33,510 nucleotides of DNA from Thermoanaerobaculia bacterium (GTDB lineage: Bacteria; Acidobacteriota; Thermoanaerobaculia; Multivoradales; Multivoraceae). Under the pieces are notes generated by a model. The model made no database searches. It saw only the letters and a program-made list of their open reading frames with translations, and was not told the origin of the DNA. A program made the position numbers and the translations under genes. The stretch lies in assembly GCA_028285365.1 (NCBI GenBank), contig JANQPS010000466.1, forward strand, positions 1 through 33,510. Direction: 5' to 3'. Below are positions 6,956 through 15,420 of the stretch, in pieces (the stretch's first letter is position 1; each line of letters begins with the position of its first letter).

Positions 6956-8149
6956 ATGAGTCGCTCATTGCGTCATGGCCGCCAGTCGTTGGCGATCCCG
7001 GGACCCTCGGTCATTCCCGATCGGGTTCTCTCGGCGATGCATCGTCCCATGCCCAACATCTACGGCGGCGAGCTCGTGGATACGTCGTTGAGTGTGCTCG
7101 GCGATCTGCCCGCAATTGCGCGCACGCAGGGTCACGCCTTCGTCGCGATCTCGAACGGGCACGGAGCTTGGGAGATGGCGCTGACCAACACGCTGTCCCG
7201 TGGCGACGCCGTGCTCGTGGTCGACACGGGGCTGTTCGCTCGGGCCTGGGCGCAGATGGCCGAGAGGCTCGGGCTCGAGGTTCGGTGGGTGCCGACGGAG
7301 GATGGCTACCCCGTCGATCCCGCGGCGGTGGAAGCTGCTCTCAGCGCTGACGATGCGCAGGAGATTCGCGCTCTACTGCTCGTACACGTCGATACCGCAA
7401 CCTCCGTGCTCAACGACGTCGCCGCGGTGCGGGAGGCGCTCAACGCGTCGCGGCACCCGGCTCTGCTGATGGTGGACTGTGTCGCCTCGCTCTGCTGCGA
7501 TCGCTACGAGATGGACCTTTGGGGTGTCGACGTGACGATCGGCGGATCGCAGAAAGGACTCATGGTGCCACCGGGGCTCGGACTGGTCTGGGCCAACGAG
7601 AAGGCGCTTGCTGCTCACCGGGAGGCGAGCCTTCGAACGCCGTACTGGGACTGGGAACCTAGGCTCAAAGACGGTCCGCACTATGTGAAGTACTGCGGCA
7701 CGCCGCCGATCCAGCATGTGTTTGCTCTGCGCGAGGCGCTCGACATGCTGATCGAAGAAGGGCTCGAGAACGTCTGGTGGCGCCACCAGGTGCTGGCAGA
7801 CGCTGTGCGCTCGGCCGTGGATGCGTGGTCGACGCCCGACGGACTGAGCCTCGCGATCGAGGTTCCTACGGCCAGATCGAACGCCGTGACCACGATCCGC
7901 ACGGGCAGTGTCGATCCGGATCGGCTACGAGAGATCGCAGAGGAGGGAGCGGGCCTCGTCCTGGGGATCGATCTCAACGATAGCCCGATCCGCTCGTTTC
8001 GGATCGGTCACATGGGTCACCTGAATCCCGCCATGCTGTTGGGAACGCTGGCAACCGTCGAGAGCGTCCTGATCGGTATGGGAGCCGAGCTCGGCGGCTC
8101 GGGCGCAGCGGCCGCGGCAGCGTCCATCGCCCCGCATCTGCAGGGTTAG
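6956..8149 (+). CDS. PLP-dependent class V aminotransferase (alanine-glyoxylate/serine-pyruvate type)
   Basis: A 397-residue fold-type I PLP enzyme. The N-terminal IPGPSVIPDRVLSAMHRPMPN fits the alanine-glyoxylate/serine-glyoxylate aminotransferase group. The predicted Asp that contacts the pyridine nitrogen is Asp174 in LMVDCVAS. The Schiff-base Lys is Lys200 in GGSQKGLMVPPGLG. The C-terminal RIGHMGHLNPAMLLGTL is also typical. Likely reaction: transfer of an amino group between an amino acid (Ala, Ser or a related donor) and a 2-oxo acid such as glyoxylate; the exact pair cannot be fixed. AGGAG touches the ATG, with another GGAG 8 bases upstream. The last 20 residues are an Ala/Gly-rich tail. 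It converges with a serine hydrolase gene with a 19-bp gap. Confidence 0.9.
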   Translation: MSRSLRHGRQSLAIPGPSVIPDRVLSAMHRPMPNIYGGELVDTSLSVLGDLPAIARTQGHAFVAISNGHGAWEMALTNTLSRGDAVLVVDTGLFARAWAQMAERLGLEVRWVPTEDGYPVDPAAVEAALSADDAQEIRALLLVHVDTATSVLNDVAAVREALNASRHPALLMVDCVASLCCDRYEMDLWGVDVTIGGSQKGLMVPPGLGLVWANEKALAAHREASLRTPYWDWEPRLKDGPHYVKYCGTPPIQHVFALREALDMLIEEGLENVWWRHQVLADAVRSAVDAWSTPDGLSLAIEVPTARSNAVTTIRTGSVDPDRLREIAEEGAGLVLGIDLNDSPIRSFRIGHMGHLNPAMLLGTLATVESVLIGMGAELGGSGAAAAAASIAPHLQG

Positions 8150-8168
8150 GCGCCCCATTCGAACGAGC

Positions 8169-9332
8169 TCACTCGGCGAGCTTGGCTTTCACTGCCTGCA
8201 CCATCGCGGTGCGCGCCATCGAGAACTGCGGGTTGGTGGCCTGGGGCCACGCCCCGTGAGTGACGATCACCAGATCCTGTTGCGGGTCGATCCAGATCAT
8301 CTGGCCGAAAATGCCGAGAGCAGCGTAGGCGCCTTCGTCGAACAGCCACCATAGGTAACCGTAGCCTTCGTAGCCGTTGGACGGGGCGGTCGATTCGGCC
8401 ATCCAGTTCCTGGGCAAGATTTCGGTGCCGTCAGGGAGGCGTCCGCCGTTGAGGGCAAACAGCCCGATGCGGGCGTAGTCCCGCAGGGTTGCGTTGATGC
8501 AGCAACCACCGAGCTCGACGCCATGATTGGCATCGATGGACCAGTTGGCGTCGTGCTCCATGCCGAACGGCTGCCAGATCTTCTGCTCGAGGTAGGTGGC
8601 GAGGTTGTTGCCGACCGCAGCACGCACGATTCCGCCGACGAGGTTCGTCTCACCGGTGTTGTAGTTGAACTCTTCTCCCGGCTCGTGCTCGACCGGAAGA
8701 TCGTCCAGGTAGTCGTAGAGCGTCAGCGCGTTGAGACCGCCGGCTCTTGCCACGTCCGATTGAGGGTCGGTGTAGTCCTCGTTCCACGCCACCCCGGAGG
8801 CCATCTGGAGGACATCCTGCAGCGTGGCCTCACCGTAGGCGCTACCACGCAGCTGCGGCAGGTAGTCGGTGACCGGATCCTCGACGCTGCGGATGTAGCC
8901 GTCCTTGATCGCCGCTCCGAGCAGCATGGAGGAAACCGACTTGGCGACGCTGAAGGAGATCCAGCGGCTGGTCGGGCCGTTGCCGAGCGCGTAGTCCTCG
9001 AACAGGATCTTGCCGTCCTGGACGACGAGCAGACCGACAATGTTCTGGTCCGCCATGTAGCCACCTAGCGTCCAGGTATTGCCGTTGTGCTCGAACGTCA
9101 TCTCGCGCAGCTGCGCGGATTCCTGTTTCGGTAGCGGATAGGCGTTCGCGCCGCGGCGAACCGGCCGAGTCGACCGAAACTGGTCGATGTTCTTGTAGCC
9201 GTAGAGCTGCTGGTTCGGCGTCCAGAAGAGAATGCTCGCCGGATCGAGCTCCTGGCTCGTCCCGGGGCTGAAGCTGGCGACGAGTGCAACGGCGAAGACT
9301 GCAGTGGCGAAGACAATGAGGATTCGCTGCAT
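8169..9332 (-). CDS. Exported beta-lactamase-family serine hydrolase
   Basis: About 387 residues, starting with a clear signal peptide (MQRILIVFATAVFAVALVAS). The catalytic Ser-x-x-Lys is SVAK (Ser128/Lys131), and the Tyr motif is FNYNTG (Tyr224). A His-Gly pair in IVTHGAWP takes the place of the KTG-like motif. This is the 6-aminohexanoate-dimer hydrolase/esterase branch of the class C beta-lactamase and DD-peptidase fold. It is more likely a periplasmic or secreted amidase or esterase than an antibiotic-resistance enzyme. The track ORF runs to 10064 through the neighbouring gene, but GGAG and the signal peptide fix the start at 9332. It is divergent from an exported M20 amidohydrolase across 105 bp, perhaps a shared peptide or amide scavenging role (inference). 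Confidence 0.9.
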   Translation of the reverse strand: MQRILIVFATAVFAVALVASFSPGTSQELDPASILFWTPNQQLYGYKNIDQFRSTRPVRRGANAYPLPKQESAQLREMTFEHNGNTWTLGGYMADQNIVGLLVVQDGKILFEDYALGNGPTSRWISFSVAKSVSSMLLGAAIKDGYIRSVEDPVTDYLPQLRGSAYGEATLQDVLQMASGVAWNEDYTDPQSDVARAGGLNALTLYDYLDDLPVEHEPGEEFNYNTGETNLVGGIVRAAVGNNLATYLEQKIWQPFGMEHDANWSIDANHGVELGGCCINATLRDYARIGLFALNGGRLPDGTEILPRNWMAESTAPSNGYEGYGYLWWLFDEGAYAALGIFGQMIWIDPQQDLVIVTHGAWPQATNPQFSMARTAMVQAVKAKLAE

Positions 9333-9437
9333 GGTTTTCTCCAGGACTGTTGTCTGAGCGTAGCAGTGGGATGCCGATGAGGGCGCAACCCAGACGTCGC
9401 TCGGCCGTAGGCGTGTTTGAATCCTCTGGAGGACAAC

Positions 9438-10676
9438 ATGAGAGTTAGCGCCTTCCCAGGCCTTGCAGGAATGCTGCTGAGCGTTTCGCTGGCGGCAGCT
9501 CCGATCGATGATCTCCACTCCGCCGTTGCTGAGCGCATCGAGTCGCAGCGTGAGGAGCTGGTCGAGCTGAGGCGGGATCTTCACCGTCATCCGGAAGTCT
9601 CGGGCGAAGAGGAGCGCACGGCTCGTGTGGTTGCCGAACGGCTCGAGACGCTGGGCTTGACCGTCACGACCGGCATCGGCGGGCATGGGGTGCTCGCGAT
9701 CGTCGAAGGTGCTCTGGACGGTCCTACGGTCGCGTACCGAGCCGACATGGACGCAGTGCCGTCGAGCGCTCCTGATCCGGTGGAGTTCAGGTCGGTCAAT
9801 GAAGGTGTACGGCACATCTGCGGTCACGACCTGCACACGACGATTGCCGTTGCGCTCGGCGATGCTTTTGCGTCGATCAGAGACCAGCTCCCGGGTCGAG
9901 TGGTCCTCGTGTTCCAACCTGCCGAGGAGCGCGCGACTGGCGCCAAGGCGATGCTCGCGGACGGCGTCCTGGAAAAGGCTCAGCCAGACGCCATCTACGC
10001 CGTTCATACGGCGCCCCTCGAGGTGGGACAGCTCGCGACGCGGAGCGGCGTCATGATGCCGCAACGGGACTCGATCCGGGTCAACGTCCGCGGCTCCACG
10101 GAGGCCGAAGTCAAGGCCGCGGCCAGCGCCGTCCGTCGGGCTGTGACGTCGGCAGGAACACTGAGGCCGGAGCAGGCGCGGGCGCCTCAGACCGGCGCGT
10201 TCAGCGTCGTCCAGCTTGGTGGTCCGTCGCCTGAGCCCGGAGGCGTCTGGACCGTCGCCGGAATGGCAACCGCCTCAGGTCCAACCAGTAGCGCTGAGCT
10301 ACGACAGCGTGTCGAGAAGGCCATTGCCGAGTTGGACTCGGACGGGGTCGATCTCGAGCTCGTCTACGAGCCCGCGGCAATCGCCGGTGTCAGGAACGAC
10401 GAGGAGCTCACGTCCGGTGCCATGGCGAGCGCCGGCCGGATCGTCGGGACCGAGAACGTCGTGGGCCTTACGACGTTGGTGCCGGCCTTCAGCGAAGACT
10501 TTGGCTCGTTTCAGCAGCAGGTCCCCGGTGTCATGTTTTTTCTCGGCGTGTCGAACAGCGAGAAGGGCATCGTCGGTATGCCCCATTCGCCTGGCTATGT
10601 GGCTGACGAGGAGGCGATCTTCGTTGGTGCCAAGGCGATGGCCGCGGTCGTGCTGGATCGGTTGAGAGCCGAGTGA
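9438..10676 (+). CDS. Exported M20D amidohydrolase (N-acyl amino acid/IAA-amide hydrolase type)
   Basis: About 412 residues with a short signal-like N-terminus (MRVSAFPGLAGMLLSVSLAAA). M20D metal-site motifs are in place: RRDLHRHPEVSGEE, Cys128-Gly-His130-Asp131-Leu-His133, QPAEE (Glu163/164), His190 in AVHTAP and His383 in MPHSPGY. The SEDFGSFQQQVPGVMFFLG stretch is typical. Expected chemistry: binuclear-metal hydrolysis of N-acyl amino acids or related amides; the substrate is unknown. ATG 9438 is chosen over TTG 9417 because CTGGAGGA lies just upstream and the signal peptide begins there. Convergent with the methyltransferase gene (21-bp gap). Confidence 0.92.
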   Translation: MRVSAFPGLAGMLLSVSLAAAPIDDLHSAVAERIESQREELVELRRDLHRHPEVSGEEERTARVVAERLETLGLTVTTGIGGHGVLAIVEGALDGPTVAYRADMDAVPSSAPDPVEFRSVNEGVRHICGHDLHTTIAVALGDAFASIRDQLPGRVVLVFQPAEERATGAKAMLADGVLEKAQPDAIYAVHTAPLEVGQLATRSGVMMPQRDSIRVNVRGSTEAEVKAAASAVRRAVTSAGTLRPEQARAPQTGAFSVVQLGGPSPEPGGVWTVAGMATASGPTSSAELRQRVEKAIAELDSDGVDLELVYEPAAIAGVRNDEELTSGAMASAGRIVGTENVVGLTTLVPAFSEDFGSFQQQVPGVMFFLGVSNSEKGIVGMPHSPGYVADEEAIFVGAKAMAAVVLDRLRAE

Positions 10677-10697
10677 GTCGTCTGCAACGGCCGGCGA

Positions 10698-11435
10698 CTA
10701 TTTGACCGCTACGCCGATGGCGAGGTATCTCCAGCTCCTGGGGACCAGGGGAACCAGGAGACTGTCGAGACGGCCAAGAAGGCGCCTTTGGCTTTCAGTT
10801 CTTCCGAAGGTGCCGAGAAAACCAAGGGCTTGATACTCGAGCGAGGAGAAGTCGGCAAAAAAGCCCTCCAGCTCATCCAAGGAGCTGTAGCGAAGTCTGT
10901 CACCCCAGGCTGTGAACTTCCTTCGCGCAAAGCTGTGCACTCTCGACGCGGCCAGGTTCTCTGCAAAGAGCAGTTTCCCGCCCGGCTTCAACGCCTTGTG
11001 CATTTCTTTCACACTCGCGATCTGTTCGTCTTTGCCCAGCTTGCCCACGCTGGGTAGAACCGACTTGAGAAAGACGATGTCGAAGTGGCTCTCGTAGGGG
11101 ATGTCAAGGATGTTGATGGCTTCGTAGCGAACCTTGTCCTCGACGCCGTGCTTCTTGTGCAGCGGGGAGGCCGTGTTTTCGGGATCATCGCGGTCCGAAC
11201 AGACGGCCGTATTCCCGCTCAGGGCTGCCCACAGCGAAAGCCCGCCCTCGCGTGCGCCTACCTCCAGGCATACGAGCTCTCTTTGGCTCCGGAGATGGCC
11301 TTCCCAGATTCTGATGCTCCTGCCCCAGTTCACCGTGTCCCAGCGAATGACGTCGAGCAGGAGTTCCTTGTTCATGGCTTCGTTGTCGTCGGAGACGGAA
11401 TGAACGAGAGGTCCAGATTCGGCTGAGGGGGGCAT
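10698..11435 (-). CDS. Class I SAM-dependent methyltransferase
   Basis: About 245 residues. Motif I reads CLEVGAREGG (Glu58-Val-Gly60), followed by an acidic residue ending strand 2 (CSDRDD). Then come an NILDIPY strand-4 region, FDIVFLKSVL and LKPGGKLLFAEN, all in Rossmann-methyltransferase order. No substrate domain is recognised. The C-terminal VPLVPRSWRYLAIGVAVK is hydrophobic and could touch the membrane. Two starts are possible: ATG 11435, with GGAG 5 bases upstream (preferred), and ATG 11375, which lacks a ribosome site but begins nearer the first conserved helix. It is divergent from the Ser/Thr kinase gene, about 100 bp away. Role unknown. Confidence 0.85.
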   Translation of the reverse strand: MPPSAESGPLVHSVSDDNEAMNKELLLDVIRWDTVNWGRSIRIWEGHLRSQRELVCLEVGAREGGLSLWAALSGNTAVCSDRDDPENTASPLHKKHGVEDKVRYEAINILDIPYESHFDIVFLKSVLPSVGKLGKDEQIASVKEMHKALKPGGKLLFAENLAASRVHSFARRKFTAWGDRLRYSSLDELEGFFADFSSLEYQALGFLGTFGRTESQRRLLGRLDSLLVPLVPRSWRYLAIGVAVK

Positions 11436-11524
11436 CAGGCTCCGGAGGGCCATGATTGTAGGGCGAAGATGACGCTGGTGCGGTGCCGGCCTGGAAGAGT
11501 TCCCGAACGCCGGGCTTGCGACGC

Positions 11525-11538
11525 TACACTGGTTGATC
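11525..11538 (+). promoter_or_regulatory. Possible -10 element of a leaderless kinase transcript
   Basis: TACACT (11525-11530) lies only 8 bases before ATG 11539, and no Shine-Dalgarno sequence is visible. This spacing would place the transcription start at or next to the start codon, as in leaderless mRNAs. No good -35 is seen, so this is weak. Confidence 0.22.
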
Positions 11539-13593
11539 ATGCCTCTCAGTGCCGGGCAACGTTTGGGCCCCTTCGAGATCGTCGAGCTACTCGGAAAAGG
11601 TGGAATGGGTGAGGTGTACCGGGCGCACGATCCTCGCCTTGGTCGTGATGTGGCCATCAAGGTCATACCTGAGGGCCTTAGAGGAGACTCTCGCTACAGA
11701 CGACGGCTTGAGCAGGAAGCCATGGCGATCTCGCGCCTGCAGCATCCTCACATTTGCACGTTGCACGACCTGGGCTCGCAGGCGGGGATCGACTACCTCG
11801 TGCTCGAGTACTTGGAAGGCGAGACGCTTGAAGCAAGGCTGAAGGAGATGCGTCTTTCTCTGGAGGATGTCGTTCGCATCGGCCGAGAGGTGTCTGGAGC
11901 CATCGATGCCGCTCACCAGAGCGGAGTCGTCCATCGCGATCTCAAACCGGCCAATGTGATGCTCACTGGCTCTGGCGCCAAGGTTCTTGATTTCGGACTG
12001 TCTCGAATCCCAGTCGGCAGCGAGCAGGCTGACAGCCAGATGGTGACTTGGGACTCGAGCGCCACCGCCGAAGGCCAGATAGTGGGAACGGTTCCCTACC
12101 TTTCGCCAGAACAGCTTCAGGGTCGCGAGAGCGATCGCCAGTCCGACATCTGGGCGCTTGGTTGTCTGTTGTACGAGATGGCCTTCGGAGAGCGACCCTT
12201 CAAGGGCGCGAGCCAAGCAGATCTGATCGCTGCGATTCTCCGGTCCGACCCACCGTTGTCGACGAGGGCCTCGCACCATGTGCCCTCAGCTCTAGAGCAG
12301 ATCGTGATCAAGTGTCTGGAGAAGGATCCCGTGCACCGGTGGCGAACTGCGCGGGAGGTGGGCGTGGCTCTGGAGGCAGTGCTCGGTGGGGACACGGCCA
12401 AAGAGATCACGGGAACTGACTCAAGCGATCCAGCGCTCGACCTTCAGCGACTTGCCGTTCTCCCATTCGCAAACTACTCCGGTGATTCCGAGCTGGACGG
12501 TGTCGGCTTTTGTGTTGCTGAAGAGATCCTGAACCGGTTGGCTGGAGTGCATCCCACAGTGTCGCGGAGTAGTTCGTTTGCCTTTCAAGGACCGGATGTC
12601 AGGGCACAGGCACTGAGGCTGGGTGCCAGGTTCCTTCTGGAGGGCAGCGTTCGGATCGCGGGAAACAGGTTGTTGATCAACGCACAGCTGGTCGACTGCT
12701 CGCGTGACGATCATCTTTGGGCTCAGTCCTTTGTCTCTGGGCCAAGTGGTGACGTCGAGGAGTTACGTGAGACGGCCGCTTCGATTGTCGGATCCATCCA
12801 ACAGCTTTTCTGGACTCACACCTGGGAGCCTGGCAGCGCCGAGTGGTACGTGAAGCGCCGGACCCGGCAAGACAACGCTCGGGCGCTGGAGCTGTTCCAG
12901 GTCGCCGCGGAGCGTGCGCCCGGTCGTTCCGACTTTCTGGTGTGGCAGCTGGTCTGCCTGAAGCAGCAGCTCGTCGAGGTATGGGCGGACGCTCCGGTGG
13001 CTACCGTGGGCACTATGGTTGATCTCGCGAACAAGCTACTCCAGCAGGACTCGGGCTATTGGAACAGCCACTGCGGAGCGGGCCTGGCGCACTCAGTCTC
13101 AGGTGACAGAGACTCTTGGCTTCGATGCTGGGAGCGGGCGGCTCAGCTCAGTGGCAGTCTGCCGCTTACCGTTGGTTCCCTCAGTCACGCCAAAGGCCTG
13201 CTGGGGCGATTCGAGGAAGCAGAGGAGGGTCTTGTTCGCTCCATGACGGCAAGTCCCGATGACTACCTGTATCCCCGCTGGGCGACTGCGCTCGCCGAGA
13301 CCAGGATCGCGTGGGGTCGGTACGACGAAGCTGTCGAAGCCGCAGATGAAGCCATCGAGCGCAACGCGAACGACTTCTACGGCTCGATCACCACGGCCTT
13401 CCAAGCGAAGGCGGTCGCTTTCGCTCACAAGGGTCGCATTGCCGATGCGCGAGGCATGCTTGTCCAAGCGACTACTCTTCGACCCGGTCTCAAGGCTAGC
13501 TGGGTGAACGTTGTGTTCGCCTCGGCTCTGCCTGAGATTCGAGCTCACTACCTCGATGGCCTATTGGCTGCCGGCATCGAGAACGATCTCTAG
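11539..13593 (+). CDS. Ser/Thr protein kinase with TolB-like and TPR regions
   Basis: A 684-residue protein. Residues about 12-275 form a complete Hanks-type kinase: GKGGMGEVYRA loop (19-29), Lys41 in VAIK, Glu60, HRDLKPAN (132-139), DFG (151-153) and LSPEQ. Residues about 303-420 (LAVLPFANYSGDSELDGVGF ... RFLLEGSVRIAGNRLLINAQLVD) match the TolB-like/FlgO-like domain usually found beside kinase or adenylate cyclase modules. Residues about 440-670 are helical TPR-like repeats. No transmembrane segment separates the parts, so the protein is probably soluble. Likely role: phosphorylation of unknown partners recruited by the TPR part. This architecture is common in Acidobacteriota. It is convergent with the peroxidase gene, and no cognate phosphatase is nearby. 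Confidence 0.93.
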   Translation: MPLSAGQRLGPFEIVELLGKGGMGEVYRAHDPRLGRDVAIKVIPEGLRGDSRYRRRLEQEAMAISRLQHPHICTLHDLGSQAGIDYLVLEYLEGETLEARLKEMRLSLEDVVRIGREVSGAIDAAHQSGVVHRDLKPANVMLTGSGAKVLDFGLSRIPVGSEQADSQMVTWDSSATAEGQIVGTVPYLSPEQLQGRESDRQSDIWALGCLLYEMAFGERPFKGASQADLIAAILRSDPPLSTRASHHVPSALEQIVIKCLEKDPVHRWRTAREVGVALEAVLGGDTAKEITGTDSSDPALDLQRLAVLPFANYSGDSELDGVGFCVAEEILNRLAGVHPTVSRSSSFAFQGPDVRAQALRLGARFLLEGSVRIAGNRLLINAQLVDCSRDDHLWAQSFVSGPSGDVEELRETAASIVGSIQQLFWTHTWEPGSAEWYVKRRTRQDNARALELFQVAAERAPGRSDFLVWQLVCLKQQLVEVWADAPVATVGTMVDLANKLLQQDSGYWNSHCGAGLAHSVSGDRDSWLRCWERAAQLSGSLPLTVGSLSHAKGLLGRFEEAEEGLVRSMTASPDDYLYPRWATALAETRIAWGRYDEAVEAADEAIERNANDFYGSITTAFQAKAVAFAHKGRIADARGMLVQATTLRPGLKASWVNVVFASALPEIRAHYLDGLLAAGIENDL

Positions 13594-13632
13594 TCACTGG
13601 GCGGATAGGCTCAGATCGAAGACCGGCGACCA

Positions 13633-13655
13633 GCCGCCCCGAAGGTCCGGGCGGC
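13633..13655. terminator. Hairpin between convergent kinase and peroxidase genes
   Basis: GCCGCCC (13633-13639) pairs with GGGCGGC (13649-13655) over a 9-base loop in the 90-bp convergent gap. The stem is all G:C with no T-tract, so it would be a bidirectional, non-canonical terminator. Confidence 0.45.
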
Positions 13656-13683
13656 CGGGCACCGATAGCCACTGGAGCGGACT

Positions 13684-15420
13684 CTAGGACCGCGGCCCCC
13701 GATCGACGAGGAACAGATCTCGCTGGAGCCCGCGAACGTCGCTGTTGCGCTCGATGATGCGTCTCAGCGTCTGGTCCTCGACCATGTCGATCATGTCGCC
13801 CGGGAGGATGTGCTCGTACCAGAAGCTGTCGCCGTCTCGCAGCCGTTCGAACTGGTCGACGAGAATGGCTCTGAACGTCTCGCCGACCATGGCTCCTCGA
13901 ACGTGCTCCTCGGCGAGTCCACCGACCCAGAGATCGATGTTGTCGACGGAGCCGTAGGTGTCGCGTAGCTGTTGTTGCGTGGAGCGATCGGAGGTGACGT
14001 CTTCGAAACGACGGTGCGGGCGAAGACCGTACGCTTCGCGCGTCTGGTTGTAGCTCGCCAGGCCGTGGTCGCGCCCGCGCTGGATGTTGAGCGAGGCGAG
14101 GTCGAAGCCACCGGCTCCTGGAGGACCGAAGAGAAAGTTGCGCACGTCGTCGACGATCTCGAGATCGACTTCGCGAGCGCGCTGCTGGGCGAGTCCTCGG
14201 ATCATGGTCTCTAGCGCTGGAGACGCGAGGAGCGAAGGGTTGAAGAAGGCGTCGGCGAGCGCCAGCGGTCCTTCGGGAGACTCGCTGCCGTCCGCTTCGA
14301 GCCTGAGGATAGAGCTCGACAGCATGGTGTGACCGACGCGATAGGCGGCGGTTGCGAACTCGTTGGCGATCGATGGATCGGTGGTCGGCGAATAGCCTCT
14401 GTAGGGCGACAGGGCATCGTCGCCGAGCAGGACGGGCAGGAACTCTCGATAGGTGATCGCCTGCATCTCGGCGCCGACGAGAAGTCGCGTCAGCTGGTAG
14501 ATCTCCTCACCCACAAGATCGGGATTCGACGCCGCGATCTCGGCTGCCCAGTGATTGTGCTCCCGCACGAAGAGGAGGTGCATGGCAGTGAGCGTGACCT
14601 GCTCGTTGGCTCGGAAGTCGCCGGCCAGGAAGAACTCGTCCGAGTTCGATGGAGCGTTGGGTAGGCCCTGGGTGTTGAAGGGCAAAAGGTCTCCGTCGCT
14701 GGTTGCGAGTCGCCCGGTGCCGTCGAGGGTCCTCAGTGCTCGAGCGCGCTCGGAATCCGAGCCGTAGACGTTGGAAGCGTCGATGAATGCGGTGATTTCG
14801 TTGACCTGCTGGCGGATGCCGCTCGCATCGTGCTCGTAGCTCGAACGTTCGAGCGGAATCTCCTGGGTTCCCAGCCCGGCCGGATCGAACCAGCGATCGC
14901 CAGCCGGGACGGCGATGTTGAAGTTTTCGGCTGGCTCCGCGATCGGTGTCAAGGTGATGTCGTGATCGAGGAACTGGCCCCACAGCCAGAGGAGATCGCT
15001 GGCTCTCGAGTCGTTTTCAGTGGGCTCGATTTCTTCCATGCAGACATTGCTGATCTGTCTTGCGGTGGGCCGCGTCGATCCCGATGGTGTGTCGAGCCCA
15101 TCGGCGTAGTCGGCTGGAGAGAGACGGAGGAACTCGATACCGGCAGCGCCCCACTGTGGGTTGTCGACGTTGTTCCCGACGCCGTCGATCGAACGATAGA
15201 CCGAGCCCAAACTGGCTGGATCGAACTCAGGCCGGTCGCGTCGCCGATTGGCTTCTCGGCGCGGATTGTTGGGCGAGCGCTGGTCGTCCGCCTGCTCGCC
15301 ACGCTCCGGAGCGGGGAGCTGCTGGCCCTGTTGAGCTACGGACGGTCGAGGCACGGCAGTGGCTATCGCGAGGAGGCTGATACCCAGGCTGCCCAAGCTA
15401 AGCAAGCGATGTCTGGTCAT
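13684..15420 (-). CDS. Secreted animal-type haem peroxidase family protein
   Basis: About 578 residues with a signal peptide (MTRHRLLSLGSLGISLLAIA ... SVAQQ). Peroxidase-cyclooxygenase superfamily marks are intact. WGQFLDHD holds the distal His153 and Ca-binding Asp154. GDFRANE holds the catalytic Arg270, and YRVGHTMLSS the proximal His364. NIQRGRDHGL follows at 446-454. A low-complexity Arg/Pro/Gln stretch (31-65) links the signal to the core. Likely role: H2O2-dependent oxidation of halides or organic substrates outside the cytoplasm, as in bacterial peroxicin/peroxinectin-like enzymes. The ORF track extends to 15561, but ATG 15420 follows AGGAGAG and starts the signal peptide. Divergent from the sensor kinase gene. 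Confidence 0.93.
   Translation of the reverse strand: MTRHRLLSLGSLGISLLAIATAVPRPSVAQQGQQLPAPERGEQADDQRSPNNPRREANRRRDRPEFDPASLGSVYRSIDGVGNNVDNPQWGAAGIEFLRLSPADYADGLDTPSGSTRPTARQISNVCMEEIEPTENDSRASDLLWLWGQFLDHDITLTPIAEPAENFNIAVPAGDRWFDPAGLGTQEIPLERSSYEHDASGIRQQVNEITAFIDASNVYGSDSERARALRTLDGTGRLATSDGDLLPFNTQGLPNAPSNSDEFFLAGDFRANEQVTLTAMHLLFVREHNHWAAEIAASNPDLVGEEIYQLTRLLVGAEMQAITYREFLPVLLGDDALSPYRGYSPTTDPSIANEFATAAYRVGHTMLSSSILRLEADGSESPEGPLALADAFFNPSLLASPALETMIRGLAQQRAREVDLEIVDDVRNFLFGPPGAGGFDLASLNIQRGRDHGLASYNQTREAYGLRPHRRFEDVTSDRSTQQQLRDTYGSVDNIDLWVGGLAEEHVRGAMVGETFRAILVDQFERLRDGDSFWYEHILPGDMIDMVEDQTLRRIIERNSDVRGLQRDLFLVDRGPRS

Noticed and set aside
8169-9332. Beta-lactamase resistance gene
   Set aside because: SxxK and Tyr motifs are present, but the overall layout and WTPNQQLYGYKN lead-in fit the esterase/amide hydrolase branch, so antibiotic resistance is not supported.
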